Source: Spodoptera frugiperda (Eukaryota; Arthropoda; Insecta; Lepidoptera; Noctuidae). Taken from it: a DNA stretch of 64,000 nucleotides. The position numbers and the translations under genes are program-made. The first letter of the stretch is position 1. Each line of letters starts with the position of its first letter. The notes under the pieces are model-generated. The model ran no database searches. It was not told where the DNA came from and worked only from the letters and a program-made list of their open reading frames with translations. The DNA lies in NCBI RefSeq assembly GCF_023101765.2, contig NC_064218.1:3348001-3412000 (forward strand), written 5' to 3'. Positions 10,201-18,270 of the stretch are shown piece after piece.

Positions 10201-12261
10201 ATCCGAAGTTTTTGATATTACTTGATTTATTTTGGAATTTAGGCTTAATTTGAAAATAAAACGTAAGCTCTCTATTGTTATTTAATTTACTAAATTCGAT
10301 ATCTATATATATAAAACTCTTCCGTTACTGAGTGACTGACTGACTGACTGACTGACTGACAGACAACGCACAGTCGAAACTACTGGTCGTAGACAGCTGA
10401 AATTTGGAATGTAGGTTCCTTGAGATATGTAGGGGAGCACTAAGAAAGGATTTTTGGAAATTCAACCCCAAGGGGGGAAAAGGGGTAAAAACGTTTCTAT
10501 GAAAAATCTTATTCCTTGGGTTTATAAACTTGAAACTTGGCATGAACACGTACATAGGCAAGTAAATATGTTTGACATTATAAGTTTTTTCAAACTACCC
10601 TCCAATCGTGATTTAGGGGTGCGATTGGGTGACTGATTTATTAACGCACAGCCGAAACCGCTCGGTATAGGAGTCTGAGATTTTGAACAGAGGTTCCTTT
10701 AGTAACATAAGTGAGCACTAAGAAGGGATTTTTGAAATGTCAACCCCCAAGGGGGGAAACGGGATAAACTGAGCCGGGGCTGCGGGAAAGTTCTAACGAG
10801 ATACCGTGGCCCCGGAACGCAAAGGGCAACTGAAGGAACGAGGTGGGTTTTAGTCAGTAAAAGTCTGACACTCCCTTCCGTTCCACCCAGAGCGGGAGAG
10901 GTCATTTGATGATTTCCCATCCTTAAAAAAAGACTTTGTATGACAACTTTCAGTCGTCTCTTTAACATACATAATAACATACATAATTATGTACATACAT
11001 GCATAACATTAATAACATCACGCCTTTAAATCCCTATTTTGTGTTAACACTACCCATACAAACAGCTAAAAGGAAACAAGTGAAGAGACGAAATTTGTCC
11101 GCATCCATTTTCACCTAAATTCTTAACGTTAATGAGATTTACTTTTTATTATCAGGTCAACCTAATAGCCTCACATGTACGTATAACTTCGTAAGAATTT
11201 TCTTTCAACTCCTAACCGTTGAGGAGTTGTACCTTCCATCATCAGCTCATTCACATGGGATGATGACTATCAGACGCAAATACTTAAACAGATCTATGAA
11301 ATTGTCAAAAACGTAATTGCCTGTAAATTTGAGGTTTGCCCTTGATTTCCCTGGAATACCATCATCAGATCCTGACTAGGTAACAACGGGACCAACTTGA
11401 AAGTATACTCTCATCATTAAAAATCATTAAAAAACGCTATATATAACCGAATTACACGTGGGCGAAGCCGCGGGCGGAAAGCTAGTACATATATAAATTA
11501 AGTATGATTTGTACTTCAAATTACATATAACATAATAGTAATTTGACGGATTACAAGGTACACTTTTGGAAAAAAAAAACATGACTAGGGGGTTTTAGAT
11601 AGTGTTCTATAACTAATCCGACAAATTCGATAGTCATTGTCCATTGTGTAATGTGTGTCCGATTACCAGAGGTCCTCTGTATAACAGCAGGCTCTATATT
11701 AAAATTCTAACCAGCCTACTGCTCTATTAAAATTCTTTTAAAGTTAGAAAAGCGATGGGAAGAAGTTTAAGCATACAATGTCATGTTCAAAGTCAAAATC
11801 ACATTGAATTGTCCGTCAGTCTGTCTGTCAGTGAAGCTAGGCGCTCGTTACATACTAGCTTCGAAAGGAGAAGAACGAAGAAAAAACTGGATCGTTACTC
11901 TTTTAAAAAGATGGTTTTTACAATAGTTATCTCTGATACACTATTTGATCATTTATTATGATTACAATTTCCGTATTGTAAATGAAATACCTATTTCTTT
12001 TTCAACTGCAGGTAACAAAAACGAATAGTAATATACCTATTGAAAGATATAATTCAGATAACCATTGCTTAAAATGACAATCTTAATTCAACTCACCTCA
12101 AAATCGAATGCCTTGTTAAAGTTAGCGCATGTTCCTTTGATGAAGCTTGCCAGAGCTTGATCACTGATAGATCTCTTAGTAATAGCGCTCGTCAGAGCCT
12201 GTCCGTGGCTCCGAGACCTGCACCGTGCAGTGCAATCTACTTCGGCTTTATGCTTACTCAT
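1..12261 (-). CDS. IBTK: IBTK-like protein (ankyrin, RCC1, BTB), 13 exons, 3' end cut by the window
   Basis: The domain order ankyrin, RCC1-like repeats, then two BTB domains is that of Inhibitor of Bruton tyrosine kinase, in other animals a large adaptor of Cullin-3 ubiquitin ligase. Exons 5' to 3' on the minus strand: 12097-12261, 9575-9752, 8923-9140, 5581-5769, 4973-5209, 4493-4629, 3954-4088, 3057-3354, 2495-2617, 1860-2136, 1078-1267, 443-650 and <1-149. Every junction has GT-AG ends and the reading phase carries through without a stop. The start ATG at 12261 begins MSKHKAEVDC and is the first in-frame ATG I see. The last visible exon is still inside BTB domain 2, so the C-terminal part lies left of the window. 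The function is inferred from family knowledge; the exon structure is read directly. An intronless tetraspanin lies in the 5770-8922 intron. Confidence 0.88.
755..843 (+). mobile_element. SINE family A, internally deleted, opposite orientation
   Basis: TTCCCGCACGGAGCAACTC, TGTGATCCACAAATTG, then directly the tail half CACGACACGAGGGAAAATCC and TAGTGTGGGGCAA. Confidence 0.7.
1494..1649. mobile_element. Palindromic MITE, family C
   Basis: TA-CCCTTAGTACGAGTTTGCT on the left and ACTCGTACTAAGGG on the right are inverted repeats. Inner blocks (GAGAGCGCGTTCAGCGCTCTG and its inverse) make nearly the whole element a hairpin. Related copies lie at 17994-18115, 46122-46253, 58573-58726, 8373-8444 (half) and 55663-55970 (split). 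Confidence 0.8.
1860..2617 (-). CDS. IBTK: IBTK exons 9-10, BTB domain 1
   Basis: Exon 2495-2617 ends DLLHDVIFK, the start of a BTB/POZ core. Exon 1860-2136 continues with SYPAHMYIIASSSEHL and FMYTG, typical of BTB (HK/AH--ILA-RS, then a Y-YTG strand). BTB domains are the part expected to bind Cullin-3. Confidence 0.87.
2702..2886 (-). mobile_element. tRNA-derived SINE, family A
   Basis: On the minus strand the head contains a B-box (GCGGGTTCGATTCCCGC) in a tRNA-like setting, followed by a shared body ending CCTAGTGTGGGGCAACG. It is near-identical to 8697-8886. Confidence 0.78.
3057..4629 (-). CDS. IBTK: IBTK exons 6-8, end of the RCC1-like propeller and linker
   Basis: Three exons at 4493-4629, 3954-4088 and 3057-3354. 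The first has TRRGDVYLLHKY, the second TNVGQLFIWQD, the third KYGEAFIGT followed by a charged linker (KKERERDNKSP). The splice phases (2, 2, 0) fit. The 4089-4492 intron carries parts of two dispersed repeats. The 3355-3953 intron carries an inverted-repeat MITE. Confidence 0.84.
3703..3903. mobile_element. Terminal-inverted-repeat MITE, family D
   Basis: Left end AGGTAAGCGTCCATAGGCTC, right end (inverted) AGGTATGCGTCCATAGGCCC. Rich in GCGTACGATGCG-type words. A truncated relative is at 59927-60074. Confidence 0.72.
4241..4395. repeat. Dispersed repeat, family E
   Basis: Shares GCTTTTCCA, ATAGCTAAGCTGTGAAACTA and TGTGAC-TTTCCAC with 53646-53792. Low copy; type uncertain, probably a MITE. Confidence 0.6.
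4973..5209 (-). CDS. IBTK: IBTK exon 5, RCC1-like repeat
   Basis: Contains AVYTWGHNNGQLGHSNED, a clear RCC1 repeat motif. The exon has 79 codons, is in phase 0 at both ends, and has a GTGAGC donor. Confidence 0.88.
5581..5769 (-). CDS. IBTK: IBTK exon 4, RCC1-like repeat
   Basis: Sixty-three codons, starting VCLGKFHSVWV and GC-rich, ending in ESGT at a GTATGT donor. It continues the RCC1-like propeller. The intron before it (5770-8922) houses the tetraspanin gene and a SINE. Confidence 0.85.
5818..5966 (+). mobile_element. Short dispersed element, family B
   Basis: CCCGCCTTGGGTGAGACGAG, GGAGTGTCAGACTCTTACTG, CTGCTTTTCGAACCG and TAAACCCGCTAGGTAGTCCG. Other members: 48621-48764, 10773-10932 (inverted), 56303-56464 (inverted), and partial copies at 4163-4240 and 59561-59615. 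Confidence 0.72.
6341..6346 (-). terminator. Poly(A) signal AATAAA of the tetraspanin gene
   Basis: AATAAA on the minus strand begins 13 bases after the last base of the stop codon. A second AATAAA lies at 6286-6291. Either would give the nested gene its own 3' end inside the IBTK intron. Confidence 0.5.
6359..7396 (-). CDS. Tetraspanin, intronless, 345 aa
   Basis: A single open frame of 345 codons from an ATG. Four hydrophobic segments lie at about residues 12-32, 64-88, 99-122 and 236-258. The large extracellular loop carries the tetraspanin CCG motif (residues 163-165), PIQCC (187-191) and further cysteines at 206 and 222, enough for the usual disulfides. N-glycosylation sequons occur in NST, NAT and NCS contexts. 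The C-terminal tail is about 87 residues, longer than in most tetraspanins, with proline and tyrosine. Tetraspanins organise partner proteins in the plasma membrane; the partner here is unknown. The gene lies inside an intron of IBTK on the same strand. The lack of introns suggests retroposition, but I see no clear poly(A) relic or target duplication. Confidence 0.9.
   Translation of the reverse strand: MHSIGLPRTCLGFTNIFSFMCGLVAFIICVWCAVNTEFFQDVNSTVASVTTVNSIAKFVNLKLWVTPLTSVLIPISALAMMTSCCGVLGAGCRVKCAMKSYIFLVSSMTLVSFWIFFISGIYNIYTKNDGTRKYMQMSIEKYYGKENDFITFIWNYVMIKHECCGAVDYKDFFLSNWQAANPLKAYPIQCCKLANATSLEPVSANCSLTFDTDMESHRDVGCFEALHSAIVANKGKLIFYIVSLGMFYMVVILFAYCILRGEPLLGAMAGRFTDLLPSRAQEDTRKIIPVTQARSKMVYVEEAPQPQRMVKVVSAVNPFQSYSFAPSAYSRPEDYRAHTVHSVRR
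7602..7895 (+). mobile_element. SINE-like element, family F
   Basis: Has a tRNA-like head (GAGGGTCGAAACC as a degenerate B-box) and a body with AAGTACCAATGTGACTTTTT and TACTTTCTAAGATCATTTAG, shared with 61400-61665. It lies between the tetraspanin start and IBTK exon 3. Confidence 0.62.
8373..8444. mobile_element. Half copy of palindromic MITE family C
   Basis: Only the right half is present: TCAGATCGCCGAACGCGCTC through AAACTCGTACTAAAGG. It lies in the IBTK intron. Confidence 0.65.
8697..8886 (-). mobile_element. tRNA-derived SINE, family A
   Basis: Same head and body as 2702-2886, with a fuller A-box side (CGGTTGGTGCGGTGGCTGAG). It ends 37 bases from an IBTK exon. Confidence 0.8.
8923..9140 (-). 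CDS. IBTK: IBTK exon 3, first RCC1-like repeat
   Basis: Contains VYVWGSNCNYTLGTGTQ, the blade signature of an RCC1 repeat (VWG-N---LG-G). The 3' end of the exon lies 37 bases from a SINE that ends at about 8886 in the following intron. Confidence 0.88.
9575..9752 (-). CDS. IBTK: IBTK exon 2, ankyrin repeats
   Basis: The translation contains GRTALHTAASRGRL and, one repeat later, GYTPLHRSVFYG. These are two ankyrin-repeat signatures (TALH/TPLH followed by A or S at the helix). The exon is in phase 0 after exon 1 and leaves one base for the next exon. Confidence 0.88.
9904..10073 (+). mobile_element. Short non-autonomous Helitron
   Basis: Begins TCTTCTCTATATATAAAA after an A and ends GAGTCAGCTAG before a T. 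This is the A/T insertion with TC start and CTAG end expected of Helitrons. In the first IBTK intron. Confidence 0.68.
10302..11485 (+). mobile_element. Non-autonomous Helitron, about 1.2 kb, with nested SINE
   Basis: Begins A-TCTATATATATAAAACTC, with a run of GACT repeats close to the start, and ends GCGGGCGGAAAGCTAG-T, a usual Helitron 3' end. A module with CAACCCCAAGGGGGGAAA occurs twice inside. Another short element is inserted at 10773-10932. Confidence 0.7.
10773..10932 (-). mobile_element. Family B element nested in a Helitron
   Basis: Inverted copy (TTTTAGTCAGTAAAAGTCTG, ACTCCCTTCCGTTCCACCC) interrupting the Helitron at 10302-11485, so it inserted later. Confidence 0.65.
11790..11950. 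repeat. Dispersed repeat, family I
   Basis: ATTGAATTGTCCGTCAGTC, GTGAAGCTAGGCGCTCGTTA and ATCGTTACTCTTTTAAAAAG match 57506-57715 in order. In IBTK intron 1. Confidence 0.58.
12097..12261 (-). CDS. IBTK: IBTK exon 1 (start codon)
   Basis: Encodes 55 residues from MSKHKAEVDC to NKAFDFE and ends in phase 0 at a GTGAGT donor. It has no recognisable domain on its own and precedes the ankyrin exon. The intron to the next exon is about 2.3 kb and contains Helitron copies. Confidence 0.8.
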
Positions 12262-12635
12262 TTTGTACCGTTTATAGTACCGTAAAAGCAGAAAAATATA
12301 TTGGTATAGACTAGATTCTTGTAAATAATATTAAGAGATATGTGAGTGATTTCACGATTAATGTCAATGAGCAATTCACAGGTACGATGTAGAACTCAGC
12401 TACGAAGTAGCTCCCGCAGGAGCTACAAGCTTCCTTTTTAACAGCACATGATTGTGTCGGTGGCAATCTGCAACAGAAATTTTGGTTTTGTATTGTCACA
12501 ATAATATTGTCTATAAAACATAATATTAGCTAATGAATTGCTGTGTCTCACAAGATATGTCAAGTGATAGATTATTAGTAACTTTATTATCTATATGAGA
12601 AAACTTGTTAATGTTTTGTGACTTTGAACTATAAT

Positions 12636-12790
12636 TTTTTTAATCAAAGTCAAAGTTAAAGCATTTATTTCATTTACTCCTTACTTAGGCACTTTAGATA
12701 TGTCAAATTGAATTGTTCATCAGTATGTAAGTGAAGCTAGATGCTTGTTCCAAAGTGTAGTTTCAAATGGACAGGAACAACCAAGAAATT
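12636..12790. repeat. Dispersed repeat, family I (diverged)
   Basis: TCAAAGTCAAAGTTAAAGCA, TAGGCACTTTAGATATGTC and GTGAAGCTAGATGCTTGTTC correspond to 57506-57715. In the spacer upstream of IBTK. Confidence 0.55.
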
Positions 12791-13417
12791 CCATATAACT
12801 ACTTAGCTATAAGTTACCAATAAAATAAGTACATGTGTTTGTCTTGTATTTAGTAGCCACAAAAAATATTCTAGTAAGACTATAGTTGGATGATGGATTC
12901 TATTTCTAGTATGAACAAGTATTATTTTGTATAAACATTTAGTGCTAGCTCCTTCATAATTAATAATAGAGTGTGAGCCTATTATCACAAAACATCATTG
13001 TGACATTGTCTAACTACTATTGTTAGAAGAATATGGTACATATTACAATCAGCAAATCAAGTTACACCTATATGTCATTTATTTTCATTGCATTTTCAAC
13101 TTTATACAAATACAATACAGTTGAAAATTAAGTTTTTGACAAAGAGTAGGTTGAATTGCTAGTCACTTTATTTAGATCATTAGCGCAGTATTGATAAGAC
13201 TGTATGTCCTTAGGTTCCTGTATCACATATCAACATAAAAGGATATTATAATCTGATTTTGAAATTAATGCCTATAGTTATAAGGTGTCATTTCCACCAG
13301 CAAGATCAGGTTTCATAATAACATTGTCTAGTTAATTATGAGATGTGAGAGCTAGAAATTAATAAATATTTTTTCAGTCACCATTACTGTTATGATAAGA
13401 TCAGTTACCATTTGTAT

Positions 13418-13455
13418 AAGTAATTAATTTAATACCTACATTAAATTAATTACTT
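13418..13455. repeat. Perfect 16-bp inverted repeat, 6-bp loop
   Basis: AAGTAATTAATTTAAT is followed six bases later by its exact reverse complement. It is very AT-rich and lies about 1 kb upstream of NDUFS4. It may be a short MITE end or merely low-complexity DNA. Confidence 0.7.
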
Positions 13456-14434
13456 TTATATATTATTATATTGTAAGAACATCTTTTGGACATATTTCAC
13501 AATCATTTACGAAAACATGAAATTCTAAGTACAAGTTAACATTGCGTGAAACATGATACAATATGTTTATAGTTCTAGAGAAACTAAATTTGTTTGTTCC
13601 AATAGGAGTACAAACATTAATTTTGTGTAAAAAATACGTATTCTTCAAGGTCGAATGATAGGTGACACCGGTTACGGATAATCGGCCCTAGCAACAAGTA
13701 TACGATTTCATAACATTAGGATAATGCAAACTTATGAAGTACAGGAAATAAACAACGTAATACATTATAAATATTACAGTATTACAGATTACAATTTACC
13801 TTTACAAGAAAACAGCTGTTTGTAGTATATTGAACGTGAAAGCGATGTTGCACACCATATTTTACGTTAAACAAATGAAGAAATCACACAGTAGCATATG
13901 CTATAGTATGTTATAAGAGCATAAACTAGTTTTATTAGAAATAGCGATGTAATAATAGAATTATGCGATATTTTGCGAAATTCTTATTGACAGCAAGCAA
14001 CTGACTTGACTGACTGACTGACAGAAAGCCGAATATTACTTGGACAGTGACATAAGTTACCGACACTTCATAAACATGTCACCAGACCAAAGAGTAAGAT
14101 TAAGTTTACACTCGCATTAATTAACAAAAATATTTAAATAAAATTATGACTAGTAATGAAAAAATAATTTTCGAATGATTCACACCTGATAAAAATTAAA
14201 TACTAATGAAAATTATTAAAGTCTGACTACATAAGTGTGTAGGTTCTGTAGGAGAGTTTCATTTGTATGAGGCTAAATACCAGTTACTCAGTTTCAAACT
14301 GAAAAAAAAACTAAGACTTACATTACTGTCATTAATGACAGAAGAAGAAATTGACAGTGACAAAACAAAATCTTCTGAAGTTCTAAAATCGAAGCGTAAT
14401 TTTTCATATTGTGATTGTTACGTAAAAACACAAC

Positions 14435-15650
14435 ATGTTTCAAGTAATTTCTCGCGCAGCGAGTTTATCTAAAACTCCGCTGTCCAGGTAGGTGTTTAAA
14501 AAGAACATTGGCATCGGTATTCTGTTCTAAGAAAATAACGAGTTGAGGGTTATGGTCATCATCACTATGATCATCATATCAGCACACTGACAGACGTACA
14601 CTGCTAAACATAGGCCTCCCCTAATGACTTCCAGGTGGACAGACGACCTGTCGGTCGTTTCCAACCGGTCTATCTGGCTTATTGTATTGCCATTCATAAA
14701 CTGCCTATGTTTATAGGTCCCTGCCAGCATTCTCGACATCAGTGCGTCTTGACAGCCGAGATCCCAGCCGCCTCCGTGAGGCGCCTATGATTGACTCCGA
14801 GGTTGCCATATCTACTCCTGATGAATTACGTCAAAGGAATCTTTTGGAATCAACCATAAAGGTCCCAGTTAAGGTAATTTCTCTATTTTATATGTATCTA
14901 TGCATCTAGATTATATGGAAAACGGAGAAATGTCTATATAATAACTGTTATTTAATGCTTATTAGATCCTAATAGGGGCAATGATTAGAAACTACTTATA
15001 GTCTGCACAACCTTAGAACTCAACTCTGACAGTTCCCAAATATGTAGTAAGAAGTAAATAAGATTGGTTGCTGTTTATAACCCATTCCTAAGTCTTCTCA
15101 AGTAAAAATAATTTGAGTTTGTAATCACTGGATTGGTAATAATATCTCAAGAACTTCTGAAATAACGAGTTGCCAAGTTGCACTTGCGACCACTCAGGCA
15201 ATAAGGCAGTTTCTATATATTACTATAAATACTTAGGTAACTACCACATTTAATTGTGGCATAATAATAAATTTAAGTTGTAATGTTTTCCAGGTGGATT
15301 TATCCCCTGTGAGCGGAGTTCCCGCAGAGCACATCTGTTCTCGTCGTGTGCGCATCTACCAGCCTCCCAAGAATGCTATGCAGAGCGGCACCAACAACAT
15401 CCAACACTGGGAGATGGAGTTTGATAACCGTCAACGCTGGGAAAACCCTTTGATGGGCTGGACATCCACCGGTGACCCACTTTCCAACATGAAAGTACAA
15501 TTCAAGTGCCCAGAAGAGGCTATTGAGCTTTGCGAGAAAAATGGATGGAACTGGTATCTCGACGTGCCTAAGGTTAAGAAGCAGTTCAAACCCAAGAACT
15601 ACGGAGTTAATTTCTCATGGAACCGTCGCACCAGGGTCTCCACCAAGTGA
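14435..15650 (+). CDS. NDUFS4: NADH dehydrogenase iron-sulfur protein 4, 188 aa, complete
   Basis: Three exons: 14435-14487, 14717-14873 and 15294-15650. Joining them gives 188 residues. The N-terminus MFQVISRAASLSKTPLSR is basic, with Ser and Leu and no acidic residue, as expected for a mitochondrial presequence. The mature part has RRVRIYQPPKNAMQSG, WEMEFDNRQRWENPLMGW and the C-terminal RVSTK typical of the family. NDUFS4 is an accessory subunit near the NADH-oxidising end of respiratory complex I in the inner mitochondrial membrane; it holds no iron-sulfur cluster itself. The length is close to known family members. The start was chosen because this ATG opens the only frame that splices in phase (AG + G gives Arg) into exon 2. 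The gene is divergent from IBTK. Confidence 0.93.
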
Positions 15651-15786
15651 ACATGTTAGTACATTTTTCCAATTGTGGCTATTCTACATAGGCACCTTAT
15701 TATACTAGTGAACTTATTTAATATAATGATTTAAATTCAAATTTATTTTTCATTTTATATCAGAGTCAAGTATGTTGGTTATCCTA

Positions 15787-15792
15787 AATAAA
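15787..15792 (+). terminator. NDUFS4: Poly(A) signal AATAAA of NDUFS4
   Basis: First AATAAA after the stop codon, 137 bases downstream, giving a short 3' UTR as expected for this gene. Confidence 0.6.
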
Positions 15793-17993
15793 TAGTTGCT
15801 GTTGAATTGAGCCTTGTTTAATCTCAAAAACCTGCATCTTAAGTATAATCTGTGGATGATTAGTGTATAGAGTTTTTAAGGGAAAATTTCATTTTTTACG
15901 GGAAAGACTAGATGCCCACGGTTTCGCTAGCATAGATTACGAACTTTGTGACTAATAAAAGTAGCCTAAGTTACTCTTTAGTACATCAGCTATGTAATTG
16001 CTAATAGAGTCCCGACAAAATCGGTCCAGCCATTTTAGAGATTAGCCAGAAAAAACAAACAGACAGATAGGCAAAAATTGTTAAATATATTATTTTGGTG
16101 TATGTATTGTCTGCATATTCATATTTATTATTATGTGTGTAGTAAAAAGCTGTTATTTCAATATCAACACCAATTTTATTTATAAATCTCATCTAGATAG
16201 GAATGTACTTAAATAAATTTTGTTGTTATAGATGGCAGAGTTGAACTACCACTTGAACCCATTTATGGTATTGATCCCATAAATTATTATAATGGTTTGA
16301 ATTTTAAATTCAGTTTAGGTTAAAAAAGTTTAAAAATAAAAATGCAGCATGTCTATATTTTCATTTAATCATAGTTTTCAACATGGTTAATTTATATTTT
16401 GTACCTCGGAAGAAAATCATATTTCGCAGGTCTCATTTAAAGTTTTTATTTACATATCATACAATTTAAACATATGTTACACAAATCGAATCATGCCCAA
16501 CACATGCTTTAAACATTGCAATTTCACTAACTACAATAGTTTTACATGTACATCGTACATATTATAAATTATAGTTAAAAGTAACCGCTAACAACCTCTT
16601 CAAGATATTACTATAGATAAAATTATGAAAAATTATTGCATCTTTCATTATGTACATAGTAATGAACAATATTGAGAAATATTATCTATTCTATTAGAAC
16701 AACTTTATCATGCTTCCTCATTTTAGAATTGAAAATATTTAATCGTGAGTGTGGCTTGTTGAGATATCAAAGGGTTTAAAGCAAATGGTGTAAAACTTTT
16801 CATAAAGCGAGGTGGTACAAATACTAATATGTTACAAGGTGTCGGCATCTAAACTCTAGCATAATCTGATACAGGCCTCGAAAATTCTAAGTAAAAATTA
16901 ATTCAAAAGTTGGTCAAGAATATAATTAGTAGGTAAATGGAAATTTTTTTTCGAACGAAAAGAATTTTTGGTCCTTGCTAAATTGGAAAGTATTTGGGGG
17001 TTTAAAATGTACCTGCTCAAGTATACTTCTAGAGAAATTTTAAAATTCTTTTTAAACTTTTCTTTTAGAAAAAAAGCTAATTCTATAGTTATTAGAACTA
17101 TTTAAAACCACCGCAACAACTTCTTTATTATTTTATTGAACGCTTTATGATTCTCCTAAGTAAATTCTCGTCGTACTTGTAATATCGGTACCAAAAGTGA
17201 TTATGGCGTTAATTAGTTCGCCAACGAACAAAAAGTGATCACTTTTCGGGCCGATTGTACATGAATGCAGCTAAAATATAATTAAAAAGCACTTGGTGCG
17301 CTTATATTAGCAACTCTTTAACATTATTAGAAGCTAATGTTACAACTATAAAACAATCAACGAAAGGAACATGTGGACGGGCTAAATATTAACTAATAAT
17401 TGCGCCTGAACATGATATAAATACAATATAAAGTAAGAATATAAAAAAGGCGACTAGAAAACAAAATGCAACTTGTCTAATAACATAAATAAATACATTG
17501 AATGTACATAACTCCAAGACTTACTACGTAATTATTACATCTATTGAGATTTGTGCGAATATTTGCCCATTTTGTACATGTCTGTATGCCATCGTTTGCC
17601 ACATATTTGTGCATGAAGAGGAATATTTTGTAGTTATTGCGAAAATACTAGGAACTTTTACATTCCCTAAGTATAATACCAGAATATGTAAGGATGAAGA
17701 GTAAATACGAATCCAGAATTGTTCATAGAAACTAATAATGAAGATCAATCAATAACTTTGCTAGGTAATAACAATTTTAGTTAGAGCTGTTTTAAAATAT
17801 CTGACCGTTTATGTATTTTTGACTACATTAATAATTTCAATTAAAATCTCCCACTTATTAAGTATCATGGCAAAGATTAAAGCTCTAGCGAGATCATATT
17901 GACTAGCAGTTAGGAATAAAATAGAAAATGGCTGCATATTTTGAAAAATAAATATTGAAGTCTAGAATTCTGGTAAAAAATAAAAAGCTATAG

Positions 17994-18115
17994 CTTAGTA
18001 CCTACGAGTTTGCTTTACGCTCTCGGTTGGTTGACTCATTCGCGCCGGCCAATCAGAGCGCCGAACGCGCTCTCGTTTCGTTTTCGTTTAACGCAAAGCA
18101 AACTCGTACTAAGGG
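17994..18115. mobile_element. Palindromic MITE, family C
   Basis: Begins CTTAGTACCTACGAGTTTGC and ends AAACTCGTACTAAGGG, with the shared centre CGCCGGCCAATCAGAGCG. Intergenic. Confidence 0.75.
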
Positions 18116-18270
18116 CAAAGAACAGTCTAATATTAACAGTCTAATTGAAAATGAAGTCATACCTACCAAACCGCTTCATTGAAATACTGAAAGATTTTTA
18201 ATACACGTCAAGATGTCGAAATAAGTTAGATTCGTATGTTCATTATATCGAAACTATACACTCTGTATAT

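Larger units (their letters stand above)
12262..14434. other. Divergent spacer between IBTK and NDUFS4
   Basis: AT-rich DNA between two divergent start codons; it should hold the promoters and 5' UTRs of both genes. I see no convincing coding exon. It contains one copy of a dispersed repeat (12636-12790) and a perfect 16-bp inverted repeat (13418-13455). Confidence 0.6.
15651..18270. other. Intergenic DNA downstream of NDUFS4
   Basis: AT-rich. After the NDUFS4 3' UTR there is a worn repeat at about 15900-16090 (ends ATCGGTCCAGCCATTTTAGAG, like a retroelement or Helitron tail) and a family C MITE at 17994. I see no convincing coding sequence. Confidence 0.55.

Noticed and set aside
10328..10361. 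GACT microsatellite as an independent feature
   Set aside because: It belongs to the start region of the Helitron and is typical of that family.
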